Source of the DNA: Brachypodium distachyon
Taxonomy: Eukaryota; Streptophyta; Magnoliopsida; Poales; Poaceae
Assembly (NCBI RefSeq): GCF_000005505.3
Contig: NC_016132.3
Location: 43,910,914-43,974,913, forward strand
Length of the DNA stretch: 64,000 nt
Reading direction: 5' to 3'
The notes under the pieces are model-generated. The model was given only the letters and a program-made list of their open reading frames with translations. It was not told the DNA's origin and did not search any database. How positions within the stretch are numbered: position 1 is the first letter of the stretch; each line of letters begins with the position of its first letter. Shown one piece after another: positions 23,617 to 34,200 of this stretch. Both the position numbers and the translations under genes were made by a program.

Positions 23617-23646
23617 TTCCGTAGCAACGCACGGGCACTCTACTAG
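23617..23646 (+). mobile_element. Helitron-like 3' terminus
   Basis: ttccgtagcaacgcacggg (short hairpin ccgt...acgg) is followed about 8 bases later by CTAG (23643-23646) and a T, the form of many grass Helitron ends. The 5' end is not identified. Confidence 0.45.
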
Positions 23647-23649
23647 TTT

Positions 23650-24333
23650 CTATATGTGTGAGAGAATAGCAAGTACCTGGAGCTCCAGCCCTGTTTTTTT
23701 TTTTCTGGAAGACGCATTACTCTGAAGGATGGGTTCTTCACCGGCAGCGCGAAGAGTCGATGTGGTTTACAGGGCTTTGATGTATCAACATGGTGTTGGT
23801 CTGTTGGAGCTCTGTAAACCGCACGACTCCTCGTGCCAGCCGAAGAACTCTTGGTGAACATGTCCAGGTTTCCATCCGTCCAACTTCAGTAAAGTTTGTC
23901 TTATCTCGCAGAGCAATTGTGGGATCTGCAGCAGTTTCTCTTCTGAAATTTTGTTCGGGATCTGCTGGAACATGTGGCTTGTGCCTGTGATATGTCCTCG
24001 GGTTAGATAGGAATCCTTTTTCTTGATATGCTTTGAATTTCTGTTTGCCACACACATTTACACCACTGTTGTTGCTGTCGCAGAAAACTGCTCTAGATAG
24101 CAATAGCACATACTCTCAGCCTTTTGTCATAGGAGCACAGTCAGAAATGAACTCTTTGCTCAAGCACATCCGTTACATGGTTTCTGAAGAGATTGCAATT
24201 ATTGTTGACCCTACTAGTACATTATTTAGCACATGACATTCGCAAGATACATGCAGCACCATTCAGCACATCAAATAGAATGGCACAGCCGTTTTATCCT
24301 CACCGATCAGTGTCTCTGGAATCTCTTGTACTT
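23650..24333. other. Unrecognised transcribed-looking stretch downstream of the AKR gene
   Basis: Holds two overlapping open minus-strand frames (24109-23738, 24057-23785) with no recognisable domain, and some AKR 3' flank. I cannot support a gene. Confidence 0.3.
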
Positions 24334-26087
24334 TTACTTCTTTGGTGTGTCTGCATAATTCCAGGTGGTATGCGCAAAGGAAGTATACTGCCTTCCACCA
24401 GCCACATCCTCTTCGCGTATCTGGCTGCTAATTTCTTTCAGATCATCTTCTGTGAGCTTCACCTTCAAGGAGTCGATGTTGGAGTCTAGATTCTTGATCT
24501 TAGTTGTCCCTGAGAAATTGTAGAGTAGTATATTTGTTAGAGATCAAGTGCCAGTCTATTGGAGAGGAAAGGAGTTTTGACTAGTGGTGTATACTTATTT
24601 GGAATTTGGAAGCAAAAGAGAGTTCTTTTTGTGGATAAAATAGGTCGGAGGCGGCCAAACATTCTATAGTTCAATTTTGCAGTTTAGAATTAACACCAGG
24701 GCACAAACTGTATCGCAAAAGACCATATCTGAAGGAGGGTGTTAATAGTAGGAGCATGATATGTCCTTGTACCACATATTTAACGCTATCAACGACATGG
24801 GAATGGGATCACTAGATTAACCTGGTATCGGAACCACATCATCCCCTTGATGCAGGACCCAAGCTAGAGCTAGCTGAGCAGGGCTGCACCGGTGCTTCTC
24901 GGCTAGCTGTTCCATTTTCAGATAAAGAAGCTTGTTCTTCTCCAGATTCTCAGCAGAAAACCGTGGATGCCCTTTCTGAAAGAAAGAAAGAAAGAAAAAA
25001 GCATTATAGAAGGGTTCAAGCCTTGGGTGCACGTACAGAAGAATTGATGCTGCAGATTAAGAAGCAACGGATCGCATTTGGCAGTACCAGACTAGATTCA
25101 GCAGACACTTGCTGTGTGACTCCTCTTCCGCCAAAGAACCCACGGGCAATGGGGCTGTACGGAACGATTCCAATCCCCAATTCTCTGGTGTCCACAGAGC
25201 ACAAGAATCAGTTCAATTGACCAGGTGCTGTATTATTAATCATGGATTCATGGAAGTTACTTCGCAAGAAGGAGGAACTCCGAATGTGTGGAGCTGACCT
25301 GCAGAGCGGCACGATCTGGGGCTCGATGTCGCGAGCCCAGAGAGACCACTCCATCTGCACGGCGGTGATGGGGTGCACGGCGTGGGCGCGCCTGATGGTG
25401 TCCGGGCTCGCCTCCGATAGCCCGATGTACTTGACCCTCCCCTCCTCCACCAGCTTCTTCAGCTCGCCGATCTGCACAGCAATTGAGTCACACACCAATC
25501 GAATTCAGAGGAAAGAAAGGAAGAAAGGTTGGGAAGAGAAGCCGGCCGACCGTGTCCTCGATGGGGATGGTGGTGTCGACGCGGTGCTGGTAGTAGAGGT
25601 CGATGTGGTCGAGGCCGAGGCGGCGCAGGCTGGCCTCGCAGCAGGCGCGCACGTACTCCGGCCGGCCGCACACGGTGCTCTTGCCGGCGGCGGCGTCCCG
25701 CTGGATCCCGAACTTGGTGGCCACCTGCACCTGCTCCCGCGGCAGCTGCTTCAGCGCCTTGCCGAGGAGGATCTCGTTGGCGTGGGGCCCGTAGACGTCG
25801 GAGGTGTCGAAGAAGGTGACGCCGCGGCGGAAGGCGTGCGCGATGACGGCCACGCCGGCGTCGTCGTCCAGCGGGGTGTTGTACGCGCCCGTCAGGCCCA
25901 TGCACCCGAACCCCAGCTTCGACACCTGATCGATTTCCGTCGGATCATTCGTTTCGATCGATTCAGCACGCAGCAGACGCGAATTATCAGATGATTGAAT
26001 CGGGGGAGAAGAAGGCAAGAGAATAAAATTCACCTGCAGTCCCTGGGTGCCGAGCCTGACACGAGGAATCAACGGGGTTTGCTCCAT
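24334..26087 (-). CDS. Aldo-keto reductase (perakine reductase / probable AKR-like, NADPH-dependent)
   Basis: Six exons on the minus strand: 26087-26034, 25925-25551, 25471-25299, 25184-25088, 24975-24822, 24509-24334. Total 1029 nt, 342 residues, normal for the family, all junctions in phase. The (beta/alpha)8 AKR catalytic tetrad is complete: Asp58 and Tyr63 in DTSDVYG, Lys89 in VATKFG, His132 in YYQHRVD. Further family blocks are [70 protein letters not shown] and [10 protein letters not shown] near the NADPH phosphate site, ending in [14 protein letters not shown]. No transit peptide, so cytosolic. These enzymes reduce aldehydes and ketones; the perakine-reductase label is by similarity and the physiological substrate is unknown. 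First codon is the only ATG before [13 protein letters not shown]. Exon 2 is GC-rich, as is common in grass genes. Confidence 0.95.
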
Positions 26088-26536
26088 GGCGGCGCCTCGC
26101 ACGGCTTGCAGGAACAGCAGCAGCAGTGAAGGAAGGGACGGCGCTAGCTGATGAGTGATGACTGACGAGTCACTGACTGATTTACAAACACACACACACA
26201 CACACAAAAAGACGAGTCGCTGACTTGGACATCGAAACAAACGGAAGCGGGCGTGACGTGAGTACTACCGATGATATTTGTAGCGTCAGGATTTTGTTTC
26301 TTGGGCACGATTCATGCCACGCTAATAGCTGGACAAACGCCGGAGCCGTGGTCACCGGCTGACCGGCTGATGGCTGATGGCACTTCAGAGCATGTGAAAA
26401 CGAGGGCTCGCCAACCCTGTAAAGTATTTATTTTCTTTCTTTTATCTAGGTAAACTTGTGTGAAGCATGAAAGGCTGACAAATCAGCTTCTGGTGAAGTT
26501 TGGTATGGCGTGTTTATATTAGTAGTTCCGTTAAAC

Positions 26537-27518
26537 TTTGCTGGGTGATGAATAGCCAAGGCGTTATTCATCAATCGTCGTCTCTCTCGTCATCCTTCAA
26601 CCTTCATCAATCGTCGTTTCTCTCGTCATCCTTCAACCTTCATCAATCGTCATTTCTCTCGTCATGCTTTTATCTCGATTTTTCACGTGGAATATCCTTT
26701 ATGATTTTCCAAATTTCCACGTGTACGCATGCATCAGCAACACCGCGTGGTGCATCGTTTTGTTGTGTGTATATCAAATCTCGTCGAGTGATCGTAGCAT
26801 GTACATGCTACTTGGTTTTGATCCCTCAAAAATCAAGAAGAACACTACACTTGGTTTTGATGTGTTTATATCAATTTCTCCTTGACAATGGATGGAGACG
26901 GACTTCTCGTCACCATGTTGCCCGGACATGGCAGCAAGAACATGAGGCACACAACTTATGAAAGCAGCTCACTTCTGGAAAAAGAAAAGGAACCGTTGGC
27001 AGAGCAATGCCCAAGGCACATAGGACATGCTTACTGCTATTTGCTTCATGATTTTTATTGGGTTGTTGTATCGCTTGACCGGCCGGATTGAAAGGCTACG
27101 ATAGCTTGACCGTGGCATGGCGACAACTCTCTCGTGCTCGTATACTTTTTCCCATGTCCCTTTCCTAATAACCTTTGTTGGGTGACGGTCAAGGCCTTCT
27201 TCGTCAATCGGCATCTCTCTCATCATCCTTCAACCTCGAGGAACATGGAGTGCTTTATGCTCCGTGCGTTTTATCTCGACTTTTCGCGCGGATTGCCCTT
27301 TATGATTTTTCAGATTTTCACATGTATGCATGCATTGTCAGCACCGCTTTGTGCAGGGTTTTGATGTGTTTATATCAAACTTCGTCCGGTGATCGTAGCA
27401 TACTGCTTGATTTATTTTTTCTTGACAACAAATGGAGAATTGGAGATGGACTTCGCGTCACCACGTTGCACGGCAAGAACATGAGGCGCACAACATATGA
27501 AAAGCAAGGAGCAAAGAC
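26537..27518 (+). repeat. Diverged tandem duplication between the AKR and PP2C genes
   Basis: Two units (about 26537-26985 and 27174-27518) share a series of blocks in the same order: tgggtga...aagg, atcctttatgattttccaa versus gccctttatgatttttcag, gtgatcgtagcat, and the closing aagaacatgaggc.cacaac. Several open frames cross it but no domain is seen. Function unknown. Confidence 0.75.
26566..26665 (+). repeat. 36-bp minisatellite, ~2.7 copies
   Basis: ttcatcaatcgtcgt followed by ctctcgtcatccttcaacc repeats nearly three times with a 36-bp step. It lies inside the first unit of the larger duplication; the second unit has only one copy. Confidence 0.85.
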
Positions 27519-28292
27519 ACCGGACGCATATGGGTATGTTTGATTGAAGTCAACTTCTACCCTACCAATTTTCTGGTCATTGACTAAAAGTTTTTTTTTT
27601 GATAATTACCAAATATTTGGAATGCCAATATTCTTTAGTCAACTCTAATTCACATTTTGCCCAAAGTTAGTCAATTCAGTAGCAAACAAAACGATGATCC
27701 TACTTGTCGTAAGCAGTGACAAGTTGTTATTAAAACAGTTACAAGTATTTAGGAACGGAGAGAGTACGCACTTTAAAAAAATCCAAAGAAAGATTCAACA
27801 TATTTATAACCTTCAAATATAACGAGCTCTCCTCTGCTAAGAAAAAATCTATCGTCCTTGTTATCGTCTGGGTCGATCTCTCCGTATCCCCTTTCCCTCC
27901 CTTTGCCTTGCGACCAAACCAGAAAAACCACGCCGCCGCCTCAAATCCGGCGAATCGACGCACGTGACGTCGCTCCCGTGGTTCCCCTTCTGCGTATATC
28001 CCCCGCTGCCGCCACGCCAATCTGCCGAGGAACCCTACCTACGGCTGTTCCCATCGGTTCGTCTCTCTTCCCTCCCCATCCGCGCCTGCCGCTCTCATCC
28101 GCAGACCAGCCCCCTCCCGATCAGATCGCATCCTCTCCCCCTTTGCTACACCGATCGAATACTGAAGGTACACATAACCCGCATTGCCCCCTCCGAGATC
28201 GCGCCGGTCGATTCCGGCCCGGGGATTTTTGATCCGACAAGCTTGATTTTATCTGCTACTGATGCTCGAGTTGGGTGTTGCAGGCGATTTGG

Positions 28293-31200
28293 ATGGTTCG
28301 CGCTGGCAGCGTGGAGGACCAGGAGGGTTCGAGCTCGTCGTCTCCAGCTGCCGCCGCGGCCGCCGCTGCGCTGATAGCGAGGGCGGGGCGGCCGCCGAGG
28401 CCGGCGAGGTTCAAGTCGATCGGCTTGTGGCACCCGTTCAAGCACCGTCGGTTCCGCGCGCGGGTTGCCAAGATATTGGCCAATGCCTCGTGCTCCGCTC
28501 AGGTGTTGGCGCGGGCCAGAGAGTTAGGGGAGGCTACCGTCGCGGCCGTGGCCATGGCGGTGCCAAAAGAGAGCGAGCTGCCAGAAGAGACGGACTACAT
28601 ATCCGGCGAGTGGAAGAGGTAACCTTGCTTCCTGGCGCTCTACTCTATTGCTCATACATGAATAATCCTACTGTTCGTTCTGATATGTTGGGTAGCAACT
28701 TCGACTTAAATGGTGTTCTACTCTCTATGGATTTTTTTTATTACTCCCTCCATTCCATAATTCTTGTCTCAAATTTGCCAAAAAATGGATGCATCTCTTC
28801 CTTAAAAGCGTCTAGATACATGTAATATTTGGACAAGAATTATGGAACGGAGGGAGTAATTGAAACTGTGAAACTGCTGTCTGTGCAGTGATAAGATCTA
28901 GCCCAAAACAATGGCATTGCTTCCTTGAGATGTACATAATATATGCAGTTCCACCGAGGACGTTATTATTACGATAAAGTAAAATGTCCACTAGGGAAAT
29001 ACATAGCTTGGGTCCTCGTCGATTTCGCAATTTGTAAGGTAGCGACTGTTGGTATGTGTAGATATCTTATATGCTTATATAGTTGTTTGATTGGATGGGG
29101 GTATAGAGGACCTCCTGTGTACAGGTTGTTAGCTTAATTATCACTCTTATATGACTCATAACTCTTCAATGGGATTTAAAAACAATCTCCGCACATGTTT
29201 GAACAGCACTAAGCAACCAGTTACCGTCTAGGGTTTTCTTGAACATTACGTTTGAATCATACTTACACGACCATGTAGTTCCTTTAACTGCTAGAGTACA
29301 ATGGATTTTGTGAGGAGGAAACACCTCTCTTAAAGGAAGGAATCAACCATCAGCTTTCTTTATAAGGCAACAACTTTGCCTAAATAGATTAAGAGCAAAT
29401 TAATTACAGAGGTTAGCTTTTGGGCCATCAACCATGCAAGAGCACTCATTGTTATGACTACTTTGGTTGGCAATTGATAGAGACAAAGGGATTTGCAGTG
29501 GCTTTCGAATGTGAGATGGAAAGTTGAAAGCATAGAAGTGTCGTGGTGGTGTCACGGCAGATGCCATAGGATGGCTTATGTTGGGGCCGATGGATGAAGG
29601 AGGAACCGGAGGAGGGAGGACATGAAGAGAAACACGCACAAACACACAAGCACACACATATTTACCCAGGTTCGGAGCCTTCTTGTCGAGGTAACACTCC
29701 TACTCTTGCTTTGTTGTATAAGCCGAGACACTGAGATCTACAATGGTGCTCCTTGAGCAGTTTCTTGAGGAAGAAGAGAAAAACCCTAGATGACTAAGTG
29801 AACCGATCCCTCTCTTGGGAGGGGTAGTGCTCTATTTATGGACCGCCCATGTCACACCGACATGTGGGTCAGGGGCTAACGTTATCTTCTAAGGGCCCCG
29901 CCGGGCACGCGCCTTGGTTCCCTCCAAGTGGCACCGCAGGGGACAAGACAACTTTACTTTTCCTGGCATCCTGCAACAAGTACCGCTGCCACTTGCCGGC
30001 TTCTGTTACTGATTCTTTTTCGGTGCTTCTTTGCGCAGTCGCCTGACACCGCAACATAGGCAACGACTGCTTTCCCGTGATAAAGATAACGCTGCTTTAC
30101 TTTGCGCCACGCGTTGAGGATAAGACCGTTGAGACATCTCGGTGGTGGCCGAGATCAGAGTACCCGTCCTTATCCTGCAATCACATAAGACAAGATAGAC
30201 ATGCCAGCCTAGACTTGGTATGCCGGCTTAGTATTAGTTTGGCTTAAGGATGCCGGCATACATGCCCGTGCCGGCTTTGCCTTCGTCATCTCGGCTAATG
30301 TGTGTCGTCATGACCCTACCCGGGGTCATCCTCTCGACACTAGTCCCCGAAGCTGCTGCGGTCCGGCAGGGAAGAATGTCGGGCCACGACAGTTTCGCAC
30401 ACACAAACCATCGAAGCTCATCAGGGCTTAGCCGAAAAGGATGCCGAGACAACCCCGAGTTCTTCTTAGCCGAGATCAAGTCATTCCGACATACCGAGTC
30501 GGCGCGCTTATTCAGCCTTGAGCCGAGATTCTTTTCTCCTTCATGGCCGACAGTAGAAAACTCGTTTTTGCCGACATTAGTGCCACCTGTCGCTTATACT
30601 CCACGCTCTGCTTAAATAACGGGAAGATAAGGCCCGAAGTGCCGCCGGCGCGTCTTTTAAGGCGGCGCGTCGTCCCATCGGACAATATAACTGACAAGCA
30701 ATTAAGAGAGGAATATCGGTTCCCACGCGGATCCTTATACTCCCGGATCCGATGGGATTTACTGCGCCACGCAGCGCAGTAACCGAGCGCGTGCGCGTTA
30801 ATGGGGTTGATTGCCCCCATGATCGTGCGCGACTCTTCCGTTGGCCACAGGGATCGTGGGTGCGGAAGATCCGCGCCCCATTAGTTGCGCTGCGGGTATA
30901 AATAGAGGGAGCGGGCGACGGTGAAAACCCTTTGCACTCCCCCATCCTTCTCGCTCTCCTCTGCTCCTTGCGCACTCCGCCATTGCTGCTAGCTCCAAGC
31001 TCTTCCGCCCCCGCACTTCTTAACTCCCAGCAACCGAGCTCGCCGCCGCATACCCACGCGCGCTCGCTTAGCTCTCCGCCGTCGTTTCCTTGCTCGCTCG
31101 GGCCTTGCGCCACCACCTTCTCGCCATAAGGTCTAAAACTAGATCTAGTTTCCAACAATGGCCTCTTCGTCCCGCGACGCCGCCGTCGACCCTGCTACCC

Positions 31201-34200
31201 AGCACCCGGAGGAGGAGACGGGCTTGGAGCGAGCTGGCTGGGAGGGCTCCGACATCTCCCCGGCGGACATCGAGTGGCTCCGCCGCTCCCGGCGGATTCC
31301 AGAAGATGTGGAGTGCCGGATCCCCGTCGATGAGATCGTGCTGGCACCCGAATCTGGTGAGCACGTTGTTTTCCTCGCTCACTTTGAACGCGGCTTTGCT
31401 CTCCCGGCCAGTGATTTTACTAGAAAGTTCCTAGACTTCTTTGGCCTTCAGCCGGGTGCACCTTCCGGCAAACGCCATCCTCACTCTCGGCGTTTGTCAC
31501 TTGCTGTGAGGCCTATCTCGGCCTCTGGCCTTCCATCGACTTTGTGGGCCAAATACTTTATGTTCCGGCCCCAAGTTTTTGCCGACAAAGAGAATCCCGG
31601 CGCCGCCAAGCCCATGACCCAGTGCGCCGCCGCCACAGTTATACCTCGCCGAGGTTCGGCTTTCCCTAGGATCCAGGGTATTGAGTCCTGCAAAAAATGG
31701 CTCAAGACCTTCTTCTATGTCAACTCCTCCGACACCGACAAGATCAACTTGCCGGGATTCATAGTCGGCCCTCCGAAGGAGAAGAACTCGAAGTATGATC
31801 CGAAGGACACCCTTCCCGAGATCAACGAGATCCACGCCGGCATCCTCGAGCTCAAGGCAGGAGGCATGACGGCTGATGACTTGCTGCCCACCTTTGTGTA
31901 CCGGCGGTTGTGCCCGCTCCAACGCCGGACGCACAAGATGTGCTTCTACGGCTGTCAGTTTGACCTGAACCGGGTGTCCACCGTCCGGCTTGACCAAGCT
32001 GAAGTCCAGCGCCGGGTCAAGTCGATCGCGAAGACGAGTATGCCGGAGCGCCGGGAATGGGGTATGCCGGCGTACAGCTGGAAGCACCGTCCGCCTCCGG
32101 TGAGTTTTTATTTATTCGTGTCTTCTGTTCTCATCCGACATATGGTTATGCCGGCTTTCATTTGACAAAGACTTATCTCGGCGCAACTTGATTCTTCTGT
32201 GCAGAGGTTCACCGTTCAGCGCAACGAAGACGGGAATTCCTCGGACAAGCGCTTTGGGAGCCAACGCAGGACGATCGATCATGAAGATCCTGATTCAGAG
32301 GATCACGTGCCGATCGCTCATGCCGACCCTCGCTGCACCGAAGGTAATAATTCCCGACACCCTCTCATAGTTGTTAGAACACTTATCATTAAACTGCTCA
32401 CACCTGCATTAATCCGGGGACGGCCGACTCGGCCGATCCCTTCGCTGTTGAGGCGTCGGATCCAGCTGCTGCTGCGGCGCCGGCCCGTGAAAAACGCGGA
32501 GCCGAGAAGGACCTTCCGCGAAGTCTGAAGCAGAAGAAAGTCGTCTCTCGTGGGCCAAAGCCGAAGCCCATGACCGTTGGGTAAGGCTTACAGCATCCCA
32601 ATCTTAAATGTCGGTTCGCTTCTTAACTATCATGAAAATAACCAGCTCTCGTTCCTGTTGGGAGGCTCTGACGGCCACTCAGACATGCATTGCGTCTGAG
32701 ATCCCGGCAGCTCCATCTCCCCGTGCCGAGCCTGCAACTCAGGCCACGGAAGATACCGAGACTGCTGCGGATCCAACATCCCCCGTCCGGGATGTCGGCC
32801 CGAGCATCGACGCTTCGAGCGCCGCACAAGCCGGGACGTCCGCTGGCGGGACTTCTGCAGCCGGGGCTGCTCCTTCATCGGCGGCAGCCGAGACGCAGAC
32901 GGAGCCGCTGGTCGCGGAGACTCCTCAACAGCCGGCCACAGAACCGCAAGAAACCCAAGGACCGCAGACTACAACAACACTGCCATCACCGCCACCGCAG
33001 CCGCAAGCTACTCAACTAGCGGCTGCACAAGCTAGGAAAACTAGGAGCTCCGCTATCCCGGCGGGACAAGCGCCTCCGAGTTCCTCCAGCTTGCAGGTGC
33101 CCGGGGTAACCAGGGAGTTCCCCTTAGGACGACCAGCGGGCACAGCTGGGGGTCGCTGGACCAGTTCGTAATGGACTGGAACAGCTCCGACAGCTATGAG
33201 GTGACCTCTGGCACCCTCCAGACAGCTCGACAGAGCCCTCTGGTGGGGCCCGCACCTGTGGCGACTCCAGAGTCTGTATCAGCCCGAATGTTTCAGGCGA
33301 GGGTCGCCTTGTTTGAATCCAGCCGAGCTGCCAAGGTACGAAAAATTCCTTAAAGTTTTTACTTTATTTCTAGTATCCATACTCCTAGTCCTCGAGGTTT
33401 AGGGCGAGTAAGAATTAGTCGTCCTGAAGCTTATCTTAGAAAACTTCAAACACTTTGCAACACTTATTAACTTTAAACGCCATTCCCCGAGATTCAGGCC
33501 GGTCGGCCTGAAGCTTAAAGACTTCAAACACTTATTCCCCGAGATTCAGGCCGGGTTTAGAATAGTCGGCCTAAAGCTTAAAAACTTTAAACACTTATTT
33601 CCCGAGATTCAGGTCGGGTTTAGAATAGTCGGCCTCAAGCTTAAAAACTTCAAACACTTATTTCCCAAGATTCAGGCAGGGTTTATAATAGTCGGCCTGA
33701 AGCTTAAAAACTTCAAACAGTTATTTCCCGAGATTCAGGCCGGGTTTATAATCGTCGGCCTGAAGCTTAAAAACTTCAAACATTTATTCCTCGAGATTCA
33801 GGCCGGGTTTAGAATATTCAGCCTGAAGCTAATAACTGTTGACCTCCCATTGCAATAGAATTAACTGTCGATTACTGTCTTGCAGACCTGTCGACACCAG
33901 AAACCCGAGCAGCTTCCCTGCCGGCACACCGAACGTGCATTTGGCCGGGTTTAGCTTCATTCGGAATCTCCTCAGATTTGCGAATGATTCTCGGATATCA
34001 TCCAGCAGCGTGGCACTTGCTTTGGTTTTTATGACGACATCGTCGACATATACCTGCACATTTTTGCCGAGTTGATCATGCAAGCATTTCTGCATGCATC
34101 TTTGATAAGTAGCCCCTGCATTTCTCAAACCAAACGGCATAGTGCGATAGCAATAAGCCCCGAACGGGATGATAAATGATGTCTTTATTTGATCATTAGG

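Noticed and set aside
25242..25994. A 250-codon plus-strand frame
   Set aside because: Antisense shadow of AKR exons 2 and 3, which contain the catalytic tetrad on the minus strand.
28275..28622. An isolated small gene ending at the TAA at 28620
   Set aside because: The stop is formed by reading into the intron donor; the phase-2 end fits PP2C exon 2 precisely, so it is treated as PP2C exon 1.
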